Source: Crocinitomicaceae bacterium
Lineage (GTDB): Bacteria > Bacteroidota > Bacteroidia > Flavobacteriales_D > Crocinitomicaceae
DNA: 64,000 bases
Assembly (NCBI GenBank): GCA_030730025.1
Contig: JANQWC010000005.1
Location: forward strand, 19,886 to 83,885
Reading direction: 5' to 3'
Every line of letters begins with the position of its first letter. The first letter of the stretch is position 1. Under the pieces are notes generated by a model. It ran no database searches, was not told where the DNA came from, and worked only from the letters and a program-made list of their open reading frames with translations. Shown piece after piece: positions 18,183 through 26,038 of the stretch. The position numbers were made by a program, and so were the translations under genes.

Positions 18183-20014
18183 ACATCAGACTTGTTGTTT
18201 GTCTTTTTTTGCTGCTGGGTGCTTGGCACACAAAAGCCCAAACAGCTAGCGACTTGCAATTGGCTCAGTATTATTACAACAATTCTGAACTAGACAAAGC
18301 CGTTGGTTATTTTGAGAAAGTGTACGCGCAAGATCAGAGCAAAGCTATTTTCTTACCTTATTACGAATGTCTACTTGCCCAAAAGGATTTCAAAACAGCA
18401 GAGAAATTGCTGCGCAAACAAATTGCGCTCAACAAACAAGACTATGAGGTTCGCTTAATGGCCGGCCAATTTTATGAAGAACAAAACGAGCCTGCTAAGG
18501 CAAAAAAAATATTTGAGGACTTGCTAGGCGACATTGGCCCAAATCCGGGCCAGGCTATTTCTATTTATCAAGCATTTTCGGCAAAGGGTAAATTTGATTA
18601 TGCCAAGCGGGCTTTGGATACCGGTCAGAAAATGACACCGAACTATCCATTTAATTTTCAATATGCTGATTATTATGCCATGGTTGGCGACAAGCGGGCG
18701 ATGTTGGCCGCTTATTTGGATTACTTGGCCCAACAACCCGGAATTCTAGACCCTATTCAGCAAGCGATTGGCTCGAGAATGGACCTCACCACCGCCACTG
18801 GGCCAGATTTTTTATTGGCCAAAGAAGTGCTTTTACAACGCGTGCAGCAAGCTAGCGCGCCGCTGGTGTTTCATCAAATGCTCATTTGGTTGTTTGTCCA
18901 AAACCGGGACTTTTCAGGCGCAACTGCTCAGGTCATTGCACTAGACAAGCGTACTAAAAGCGACGGAAGAGAAGTACTTGAGCTCGGACAAATTTGTGTC
19001 GAAAATGCTGTTTTTGATCAAGCCAATAAATGTTTTCAGTACGTCATCGATTTAGGTCCTGAACAGCCTAACTTTTATGAAGCACAGCTGTCGTTGCTCA
19101 ACGCAAGATTTATTCAGGTGACGCAGTTTAGAAATTTCAATGCGGAAGAAATCAAGTTATGCATTACTGATTTTGAACAAGCCCTCATGCGTTTGGGCAA
19201 GAGCCGCGTGACTTTTCAGGTGTCTTTACAACTAGCCGAAATCAGGGCTTTTTACGGTCAACAGGTGCAAATTGCCATAGACGAATTACAACAAATTATC
19301 CGCATGGCCGGCCTTACGGATATCCAGCGTGCGCAAGCCAAAATGTTGTTGGCAGACGTGCAAGTACTCGGTGGCGACATCTGGGAGGCCTCTTTGATTT
19401 ATATGCAGATAGACAACGACTTTAAGTTTGAAACGATCGGTGCCGAGGCCAAATTTAAAAACGCCAAAATCTTCTATTACGATGGAGAATTTGAATTTGC
19501 GCAGTCGCAACTAGATGTCCTTAAACAAGGCACTTCGCGTTTTATTTCTAATGATGCCATCCAACTTTCTGTGTTTATTACAGACAACTACGGTCTAGAC
19601 AGCAATTACCAAGTCATGCTGTGGTTTGCCAATGCCGACCGCATGATTGCACAGCAAAAATTAGACTCTGCATTTGTCTTGTTTGACAGCATCCAAACTG
19701 CTTTTCCTTATCATGCGTTGGCCGATGAAATTCTGTACAGAAAAGGGCAAGCCATGGAACAACGCGGTGAGTGGCAACGCGCGCTGGGTTATTATGAAGA
19801 CTTACTCAAAATGCACGCAAAAGATATCTTAGCTGACGACGCATTGTTCAGAATGGCCGAAATCAATGAGCTGCGCCTGCTGGATAAAGCTACCGCAGAG
19901 GCGCTTTATAAAAGGCTTTTGATGGAGTACAAGGCTAGTTTGTTTGGTGCAGAAGCAAGAAAGCGCATCCGCCTCTTGCGAGGAGATGCGCTTTCTGAAA
20001 GCGAAGATATTTGA
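18179..20014 (+). CDS. Exported tetratricopeptide-repeat protein
   Basis: A 611-residue protein with Sec signal peptide MNIRLVVCLFLLLGAWHTKA and helix-turn-helix repeats throughout. Recognisable TPR units include the segment near residues 22-60 (AQYYYNNSELDKAVGYFEKVY) and those towards the C-terminus (LYRKGQAMEQRGEWQRALGYYEDLL). It is likely a periplasmic protein-protein interaction scaffold. It is last in the co-directional run that begins at tlpA and overlaps the coiled-coil lipoprotein by 4 bp. It ends 3 bp from the convergent dehydrogenase gene, with no terminator visible. Confidence 0.85.
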   Translation: MNIRLVVCLFLLLGAWHTKAQTASDLQLAQYYYNNSELDKAVGYFEKVYAQDQSKAIFLPYYECLLAQKDFKTAEKLLRKQIALNKQDYEVRLMAGQFYEEQNEPAKAKKIFEDLLGDIGPNPGQAISIYQAFSAKGKFDYAKRALDTGQKMTPNYPFNFQYADYYAMVGDKRAMLAAYLDYLAQQPGILDPIQQAIGSRMDLTTATGPDFLLAKEVLLQRVQQASAPLVFHQMLIWLFVQNRDFSGATAQVIALDKRTKSDGREVLELGQICVENAVFDQANKCFQYVIDLGPEQPNFYEAQLSLLNARFIQVTQFRNFNAEEIKLCITDFEQALMRLGKSRVTFQVSLQLAEIRAFYGQQVQIAIDELQQIIRMAGLTDIQRAQAKMLLADVQVLGGDIWEASLIYMQIDNDFKFETIGAEAKFKNAKIFYYDGEFEFAQSQLDVLKQGTSRFISNDAIQLSVFITDNYGLDSNYQVMLWFANADRMIAQQKLDSAFVLFDSIQTAFPYHALADEILYRKGQAMEQRGEWQRALGYYEDLLKMHAKDILADDALFRMAEINELRLLDKATAEALYKRLLMEYKASLFGAEARKRIRLLRGDALSESEDI

Positions 20015-20017
20015 TCT

Positions 20018-21214
20018 TTATAGATTGGGCATTTCTCTTGTGAAAGAAGGAATGCCAGTTACATCCATACCTGTAATGAGTAAGTGAATATCGTGGGTTC
20101 CTTCGTAGGTCACAACGGATTCAAGATTGGCCATGTGGCGCATCATTGAATATTCGCTCGTGATGCCCATTCCGCCGTGAATTTGACGCGCTTCGCGGGC
20201 AATGTTGAGTGCAATTTCAACGTTGTTGCGCTTGGCCATAGAGATTTGTGCTGAAGTAGCACGGCCTTCGTTGCGCAATTGGCCCAAGCGGAAGGTAAGG
20301 AGTTGTGCTTTTGTAATTTCGGTGATCATTTCAGCTAATTTTTTCTGGATCAACTGAAATGCGCCAATTGGCACATTGAATTGGGTGCGCTCTTTGGAGT
20401 AGCGCAAAGCTTGGTCGTAGCAATCCATGGCAGCGCCTAATGCACCCCAAGCAATACCAAAGCGTGCGGAGTCTAGGCAGCTAAGTGGAGCGCCAAGACC
20501 TGAACGGCCTGGAAGGATATTTTCTTTTGGCACTTTGACGTTGTCAAAAATGAGCTCGCCAGTTGCAGAGGCACGAAGCGAAAGTTTGCCGTGCATTTCT
20601 GGAGTTGAGAAGCCTTCCATGCCGCGTTCTACGATGATTCCGTAGATGCGTCCGGTTTCGTCTTTGGCCCAAACAACAGCGATATCTGCAAATGGGGCGT
20701 TTGAAATCCACATTTTGGCACCATTCAAAATGACGTGGTCGCCGGCATCTTTGAAGTTGGTGATCATGCCACCAGGGTTGGAACCGTAATCGGGCTCAGT
20801 AAGTCCAAAACAACCCATCATTTCGCCAGAGGCAAGCTTGGGAAGGTATTTTTGTTTGTGGGCTTCAGAGCCGTATTTCCAGATAGGGTACATCACCAAT
20901 GAAGACTGCACAGAGGCGGTAGACCGCAGACCGGAGTCACAGCGCTCGAGTTCTTGCATAATGAGCCCATAAGAAATTTGGTCTAGCCCTGGGCCGCCGT
21001 ATTCTTCAGGAATGTAAGGGCCAAAAGCACCGATTTCTCCGAGCCCACCAAGGATGTGCATTGGGAAAGTTGCTTTTTCGTAGTGCTCATCAATAATCGG
21101 CGAGACTTCTTTTTTAACCCATGCTCTAGCTGCGTCGCGAACAAGCTTGTGCTCTTCTGAGAGCAGGTCGTCCATGTTGAAGTAGTCTGGGTGCTGGTAT
21201 AAATCGGTTTTCAT
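20018..21214 (-). CDS. Acyl-CoA dehydrogenase, glutaryl-CoA dehydrogenase-like
   Basis: A 398-residue flavoenzyme. The sequence follows glutaryl-CoA dehydrogenase closely: ERCDSGLRSTASVQSSLV includes the Glu, Arg and Ser that bind the substrate's distal carboxylate in human GCDH. CFGLTEPDYGSNPGG is the FAD/substrate loop, and the catalytic Glu lies in VVTYEGTHDIH. It would oxidise and decarboxylate glutaryl-CoA to crotonyl-CoA in lysine or tryptophan breakdown. Start ATG 21214 is preferred to the track's 21235, which falls inside the -7 box. It is monocistronic by appearance. Confidence 0.9.
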   Translation of the reverse strand: MKTDLYQHPDYFNMDDLLSEEHKLVRDAARAWVKKEVSPIIDEHYEKATFPMHILGGLGEIGAFGPYIPEEYGGPGLDQISYGLIMQELERCDSGLRSTASVQSSLVMYPIWKYGSEAHKQKYLPKLASGEMMGCFGLTEPDYGSNPGGMITNFKDAGDHVILNGAKMWISNAPFADIAVVWAKDETGRIYGIIVERGMEGFSTPEMHGKLSLRASATGELIFDNVKVPKENILPGRSGLGAPLSCLDSARFGIAWGALGAAMDCYDQALRYSKERTQFNVPIGAFQLIQKKLAEMITEITKAQLLTFRLGQLRNEGRATSAQISMAKRNNVEIALNIAREARQIHGGMGITSEYSMMRHMANLESVVTYEGTHDIHLLITGMDVTGIPSFTREMPNL

Positions 21215-21232
21215 GATGGTTGATTTGTGCGA

Positions 21233-21240
21233 CAAAAGTA
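21233..21240 (-). promoter_or_regulatory. -7 box for the glutaryl-CoA dehydrogenase-like gene
   Basis: Perfect TACTTTTG on the minus strand, ending 18 nt before ATG 21214. No good TTG at the usual -33 distance. It excludes the upstream start at 21235. Confidence 0.6.
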
Positions 21241-21278
21241 CGTAATATTCTGTGCAGCTGTAGCATGCAAATTTGAAT

Positions 21279-21286
21279 TATTTTTG
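21279..21286 (+). promoter_or_regulatory. -7 box for the DUF4271-hemD unit
   Basis: Perfect TATTTTTG, ending 17 nt before GTG 21304. A CTG stands where the -33 TTG would be, 18 bp upstream. The distance fits the GTG start better than ATG 21340. Confidence 0.55.
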
Positions 21287-21303
21287 TACTCAAAATTCTT
21301 TAC

Positions 21304-21963
21304 GTGCCAAGATTCGAACTCATAGAAAGAGCCACCCAGATGAATAGCTATTTGCTGTTTGTGTCGCTGCTTTCCTTGACCTTCATTGCATATGCCCGAA
21401 TGAGCACGCCAGACGCCCTGACTTTATCTTGGAAACGCTTTTGGAAACTCAGTAAAATTGAGAGTTTTGGTTTTGACGACGAGAAAATCAGGCCCGAAAC
21501 CCAATCGCTACTTTTGAGCAATGCATTCATTTCATTTACGCTCAGTACCTATCTCTTTTTATTGACTTATTATGACAGAACAGAAGCGCTGGGTATGGCC
21601 CTTGGTTTTGTTTTTGCCTTTTTGAGTTTTCAGTTGCTCAATTTTAGGGTCGCCTTGTTTGTAACAGACAATTGGAAACTCGTGAGCCATATTGCCGAAA
21701 TCAATAAGCAAATTTGGTCATTTGTTGGCTTGGTTTATTTGGCCCTCTCTTTTCTCTGGTTGATATACGGACAGCCCAACGAATTGCTGCAGCAAGCCTT
21801 TTTAATTATAGGTATCGCGGGTTATGCTTGGCGCTTGATCAAAGCTTGGAGAGCGAGTCTGCAAGCAAATTTGGAATGGTATTATTTAATTTTGTACCTT
21901 TGCGCCTTGGAAATCCTTCCCATCCTTTTTGTATGGCGTTGGCTTTCGGGCGAATACATTTAA
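21304..21963 (+). CDS. DUF4271 domain membrane protein
   Basis: A 219-residue integral membrane protein, about six helices, of the Bacteroidota DUF4271 family, normally found directly upstream of hemD as here. Its function is unknown. I keep the GTG start at 21304: the -7 box is 17 nt upstream, and relatives have a dozen residues before the first helix (here ELIERATQMNSYLLF). ATG 21340 is the alternative. It ends 14 bp before the preferred hemD start. Confidence 0.75.
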   Translation: MPRFELIERATQMNSYLLFVSLLSLTFIAYARMSTPDALTLSWKRFWKLSKIESFGFDDEKIRPETQSLLLSNAFISFTLSTYLFLLTYYDRTEALGMALGFVFAFLSFQLLNFRVALFVTDNWKLVSHIAEINKQIWSFVGLVYLALSFLWLIYGQPNELLQQAFLIIGIAGYAWRLIKAWRASLQANLEWYYLILYLCALEILPILFVWRWLSGEYI

Positions 21964-21977
21964 TTAAAACGACAACT

Positions 21978-22727
21978 TTGGCTATTAAGACCATTTTAGT
22001 TTCCCAGCCGAAACCAGAAGGCGATAAATCACCTTATTTCGATTTAGCTGAAAAATACAAGCTCAAAATTGATTTTCGTCCGTTTATCAAAGTGGAGGGT
22101 GTTGACCCCAAAGATTTCCGTACGCAAAAAGTAGATATCTCTGCACACACCGCTGTCATCCTCACTTCCAAAGTTGCTGTAGACCATTTCTTTAGAATGG
22201 CTGAAGCCGTGCGCTTCGAAGTACCAGACACCATGAAATACTTTTGTATTACGGAAGCGGTCGCACTTTACTTACAGAAATACGTCACTTATCGCAAGCG
22301 CAAAATATTTTTTGGCAAGCAAACGATAGACGAGTTGGGCGAACTCATGAAAAAGCAAAAGGGCGAAAAATTCTTATTGCCTTGTACCGACATTCTACGC
22401 GACAACATTCCATTGACGCTCGAGAAGTATAACATTCCTTTTTCAAAAGCGATTTTATACAGAACAGTTGCGGCCGACCTCTCTGATTTAGAAGACGTAT
22501 ACTACGACATGTTGGTGTTTTTTAGCCCGGGTGGTATCGAATCTTTATTCAAGAACTTCCCGCATTTCAAGCAGAACACCACTACTATTGCAGCCTTTGG
22601 ACCTACAACTGCCAATGCCGTTCTCAAAAACAACTTGCGCCTAGACGTCCACGCCCCTCATCCGAAGGCGCCGTCCATGGTTGCTGCAATTGAGCTCTTC
22701 GTTAAAGAGCAACTCAAGAAAAAATAA
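21978..22727 (+). CDS. hemD: Uroporphyrinogen-III synthase
   Basis: HemD cyclises hydroxymethylbilane to uroporphyrinogen III, the branch-point precursor of haem and sirohaem. The 249-residue form beginning AIKTILVSQPKPEGDKSPYF matches Flavobacteria HemD, which starts with this IKTILVSQP segment. The start would be TTG 21978, and ATG 21933 inside the upstream gene is an alternative. The track start at 21714 is an artefact running through DUF4271. Family features such as FRPFIKVEGV, the central VILTSKVAVDHFF and the C-terminal FFSPGGIESLF are present. It is co-transcribed with DUF4271. Confidence 0.88.
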   Translation: MAIKTILVSQPKPEGDKSPYFDLAEKYKLKIDFRPFIKVEGVDPKDFRTQKVDISAHTAVILTSKVAVDHFFRMAEAVRFEVPDTMKYFCITEAVALYLQKYVTYRKRKIFFGKQTIDELGELMKKQKGEKFLLPCTDILRDNIPLTLEKYNIPFSKAILYRTVAADLSDLEDVYYDMLVFFSPGGIESLFKNFPHFKQNTTTIAAFGPTTANAVLKNNLRLDVHAPHPKAPSMVAAIELFVKEQLKKK

Positions 22728-22779
22728 GCTTACTTTTTATGTTTTTATTGTATTGTTTTTTCCTTCACGGGAATTTCTT

Positions 22780-22787
22780 TATATTTA
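22780..22787 (+). promoter_or_regulatory. Candidate -7 box for the thioredoxin-domain T9SS gene
   Basis: TATATTTA, one mismatch to TAnnTTTG, 21 nt before ATG 22809. TTG lies 24 bp upstream at 22753-22755, slightly long. A weak but plausible promoter. Confidence 0.35.
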
Positions 22788-22808
22788 CGCAAACTTAAAT
22801 TTTAACGC

Positions 22809-24332
22809 ATGAAAAAACTATTATTCTCAGCTGCTATGTTACTTGCAGGTGTTAGTGCGAATGCGCAGCTAGCCCCAGGTAGCGTTGCTCCAAACTTCAC
22901 TGTTACTGCTTACCAGCCTTGGTTGGCTACAGCAGGAACAACTAATAATGGGTCTTATACCCTTTATGACTATCTAGACCAAGGATACACTGTATTCTTA
23001 GATGTCTCTGCAACTTGGTGTGGTCCATGCTGGAACTACCACCTTTCTGGTGCTTTAGAAGATGTTTATGCTACACACGGCCCTGCTGGTGCTGCTGGTG
23101 TATCTGCATCAACTACAGACGACGTAATGGTAATCTGGATCGAAGGTGATGGCACAACTGCTGACGCTACAATGCTAGACGGTTCTGGTTCTATCGGTAA
23201 CTGGATTGAGCCTGCTGCAGGTAACCAAATCCAATTCCCAATGGCTAACCCAGCATCTGCTTCGGCTAACCAAATCAACAACGATTACAATATCGCATAC
23301 TTTCCAACAATCTACCGTATTTGTCCTAACCGCATCATCGAAGAAGTTGGTCAAATGGATGCTACAGAATTGTACGCAACTGTATCTGCATGTCCTCCAC
23401 CAGCCTCTGCTCCTGCAGACGTTGCTGCTTTGAGCTACACAGGTGCAACTGTACACTGTGAAGGTGCTTACACTCCTTCAGTTGATATCCAAAACAACGG
23501 AACATCTGCGCTTACTGCTGCAACTGTAACAATCACACAAGGTGGTACAACAGTTTCTACTGGTACTTACAGCGGTAGCTTGGCTACTTACGGTGTTGCA
23601 AACGTTGTTTGTTCGCCTATCGCTAACTTTACTGGTGGTGCTTTGGTTGTTACTGTAACAACTGCAGGTGATGCTTCTGCTGCTAACAACGGTGCGAACG
23701 CAACTGTAGCTGCTGCTGCTAACGCGGTTTCACAATATGTAACTGTTAACATTACAACTGACTACTACGCTTCAGAAACTGCTTGGGTTATCAAGAATAG
23801 CACAGGTGCAACTGTAGCACAAGGTGGTGGTAACTGGGCTGACATGACAACTGGCCAAGCTGGTCAAACTGTTCAAGCACCACAAATGGTTACACTTAAC
23901 CCTAGCCAATGTTATACTTTTGAAATCACTGACTCTTACGGAGACGGTATCTGCTGTTCTTACGGTAATGGTGCATACTCTTTGGTAGACGCTAACGGTA
24001 CAACAATCGCTTCAGGTGGTGAATTCGCTTCTTTGGACACACGTGCTTTCAAAACAGGTGCTTTAGGAATGGATGAGTTGGCTACAATCGCAATGAATGT
24101 ATACCCGAACCCTGCATCTTCTGAAGTAAATGTTTCTTTCGAAGCTACTAACAACGATTACGCAGTATCTTTAATGGATCTTCAAGGTCGCGTTATTGCT
24201 GCTAAAAACATGACTAACCTTAACGGAACACAAGTTGTTTCTTTCTCAACTGAAAACGTTGCAAAAGGAAGCTACATCGTAACTGTTACTGTAGACGGTC
24301 TTACAACAACTAAAAACGTTGTGATCAAATAA
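22809..24332 (+). CDS. Secreted thioredoxin-fold protein with T9SS sorting domain
   Basis: A 507-residue exported protein with signal MKKLLFSAAMLLAGVSANA. A thioredoxin-like domain (about 21-195) carries the site SATWCGPCWNYH, with C71 and C74. A beta-sandwich resembling CARDB (about 200-305) follows, then a module at 310-415 with TTDYYASETAW and CYTFEITDSYGDGICC. The T9SS sorting domain begins near VYPNPASSEVNVSF and ends KNVVIK. It is thus a surface or released thiol oxidoreductase-like protein. Codons are unusually uniform (GCT, GGT, ACT/ACA, AAC), unlike neighbours, which suggests high expression. It has its own terminator and is probably monocistronic. Confidence 0.88.
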   Translation: MKKLLFSAAMLLAGVSANAQLAPGSVAPNFTVTAYQPWLATAGTTNNGSYTLYDYLDQGYTVFLDVSATWCGPCWNYHLSGALEDVYATHGPAGAAGVSASTTDDVMVIWIEGDGTTADATMLDGSGSIGNWIEPAAGNQIQFPMANPASASANQINNDYNIAYFPTIYRICPNRIIEEVGQMDATELYATVSACPPPASAPADVAALSYTGATVHCEGAYTPSVDIQNNGTSALTAATVTITQGGTTVSTGTYSGSLATYGVANVVCSPIANFTGGALVVTVTTAGDASAANNGANATVAAAANAVSQYVTVNITTDYYASETAWVIKNSTGATVAQGGGNWADMTTGQAGQTVQAPQMVTLNPSQCYTFEITDSYGDGICCSYGNGAYSLVDANGTTIASGGEFASLDTRAFKTGALGMDELATIAMNVYPNPASSEVNVSFEATNNDYAVSLMDLQGRVIAAKNMTNLNGTQVVSFSTENVAKGSYIVTVTVDGLTTTKNVVIK

Positions 24333-24352
24333 TTTCTTCCAAAAGAAATGAG

Positions 24353-24382
24353 AAACGCCCTCCAACGAGGGCGTTTTTTTTT
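24353..24382 (+). terminator. Strong intrinsic terminator
   Basis: Perfect 10-bp stem AAACGCCCTC / GAGGGCGTTT with loop CAAC, running into nine T residues. It lies 20 bp after the T9SS gene stop and just before the next gene. Confidence 0.93.
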
Positions 24383-24390
24383 GACCTTTG
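24383..24390 (+). promoter_or_regulatory. Candidate -7 box for the RluA-type gene
   Basis: GACCTTTG, one mismatch to TAnnTTTG, directly after the terminator T-run and only 4 nt before ATG 24395. This predicts a leaderless mRNA. No -33 element is evident. Confidence 0.35.
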
Positions 24391-24394
24391 TTTT

Positions 24395-26038
24395 ATGTTT
24401 ATCCCCTTTGTTTCGGAGTTCCAGCACACAACCCTTCCTGAACGGTTTACTTTCCCTTTTTACTACGATGTGCATCCGTTGGCTTTGCATGCTGTAGCGC
24501 TATTGCAAAAGCGCCTTTTTGAGGAAGATTTCGGACATGATTTCGGTTTGGATCGCCAAGAACGTTTGGGTGCAATAGGCAAAATGTTTGGGGTCTTGGT
24601 CGTTCAAAGCCCTGCAGGAGAACTAGGTTATTTAGCTGCATTTTCGGGCAAATTGGGCAATTCAAATGCGCATGAAGGATTTGTGCCTCCAGTTTTTGAC
24701 TTACTTGAAGCCCAAGGGTTTTTTCGCCGTGAAGAGCAAGAAATACATCAACTGACGCTGCAACTCGAAGACTTAGAAAATTCACAGGAATTAAAAAGAC
24801 TGAAGGACGAAGAATTGAATATAAAACAGCAATGGGCGTCAAGAATCCAGGAGCTTCAACAAAAAAATAAAATAGCCAAAGCGCTTCGCGACGAAAAAAG
24901 AAAAACAATAATTGAGTCAGATCTAGATTTTTTAAATGACTTAGAAGCCTTGCGTTTTGAAAGCATGCAAGAGAGTCGGGACCTCAAAGCACTCAAACGC
25001 GAAGCACAAACGACAATTCAAGAAATACAACAGAATGCTTTTGAATACCAATACAAAATTGAGGACTTAAAAGCGCGCCGTGCTGCGCATTCGGCAGATT
25101 TGCAGCGCCGTATTTTTGAGCGCTACACTTTTTTAAATGCAAAGGGCCAAACAGAAAATGTCTTGAATCTATTTGTCGATTCTCCGCCTGCGGGCGCTGG
25201 AGAATGTGCTGCCCCAAAGTTATTGCAATACGCTTACCTCCATGCCTACACGCCTGTTTGTATGGCCGAGTTTTGGTGGGGAATGGCGCCAGATTCTGAA
25301 GTGCGCATTCACGGCCATTTTTATCCTTCGTGCAAAAGCAAGTGCGAACCGATTTTAGGCCATATGCTCAAAGGGCTTCTTGTAGATGAAAACCCAATTA
25401 CGGCCATTCATCCGGCTAAACCGCTCCATGTTATTTATGAAGATGACTGGATTGTAGCCATCAACAAAGCGCCTGAATACTTGTCGGTTCCTGGTAAAAA
25501 CCCGATGCCCAATTCCTTAAATGACTTAAAGAAAAAATATCCGCTGGCCGATGGGCCTTTGCTCGTACACCGCTTGGATATGTCTACGTCGGGCATCATG
25601 CTTGCCGCCAAGACCAAACTCATGCACCAGCGCTTGCAGCGTCAGTTTGTATTGAGAAAGGTACAGAAAGAATATGTTGCTGTTTTGGTGGGCGTACCGG
25701 CGTTTAAAGAGGGAGAGATCAAATTGCCCTTGCGCGTAGACCTTGACGACCGCCCAAGGCAGTTGGTTTGTTATGAACACGGCAGCTTTTCGCATACCAA
25801 ATACAAGGTGTTGGATATTCAAAATAATGAAACGCGCATTGCTTTGTTTCCGCATACAGGTAGAACGCATCAGCTGCGCGTACATGCCGCACACCATTTG
25901 GGGCTGAATTGCCCAATGAAGGGTGACGATTTATATGGCCAAAAAGCGGATCGTTTGTATTTGCACGCAGCCAAAATCGGGTTTTATCATCCGCATTCTA
26001 ATGAATGGATGGAGCTCAATTGCCCGCCCGCTTTTTAG
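24395..26038 (+). CDS. RluA-family pseudouridine synthase with coiled-coil N-terminal extension
   Basis: Isomerises specific uridines to pseudouridine in rRNA or tRNA. The catalytic domain is in the C-terminal half (about 335-547), with the catalytic Asp in HRLDMSTSG and a GRTHQLRVH segment typical of RluA/RluC/RluD. The first 330 residues are unusual. They comprise a globular part (1-105), a long charged coiled coil (about 110-235), and a Cys-containing stretch. I believe similar two-part proteins occur in other Bacteroidota, but I cannot name the extension or the target base. The gene ends with a 4-bp convergent overlap with ispG. Confidence 0.85.
   Translation: MFIPFVSEFQHTTLPERFTFPFYYDVHPLALHAVALLQKRLFEEDFGHDFGLDRQERLGAIGKMFGVLVVQSPAGELGYLAAFSGKLGNSNAHEGFVPPVFDLLEAQGFFRREEQEIHQLTLQLEDLENSQELKRLKDEELNIKQQWASRIQELQQKNKIAKALRDEKRKTIIESDLDFLNDLEALRFESMQESRDLKALKREAQTTIQEIQQNAFEYQYKIEDLKARRAAHSADLQRRIFERYTFLNAKGQTENVLNLFVDSPPAGAGECAAPKLLQYAYLHAYTPVCMAEFWWGMAPDSEVRIHGHFYPSCKSKCEPILGHMLKGLLVDENPITAIHPAKPLHVIYEDDWIVAINKAPEYLSVPGKNPMPNSLNDLKKKYPLADGPLLVHRLDMSTSGIMLAAKTKLMHQRLQRQFVLRKVQKEYVAVLVGVPAFKEGEIKLPLRVDLDDRPRQLVCYEHGSFSHTKYKVLDIQNNETRIALFPHTGRTHQLRVHAAHHLGLNCPMKGDDLYGQKADRLYLHAAKIGFYHPHSNEWMELNCPPAF

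Noticed and set aside
24447-24908. 153-aa minus-strand ORF
   Set aside because: Antisense to the N-terminal part of the pseudouridine synthase; Phe-rich shadow.
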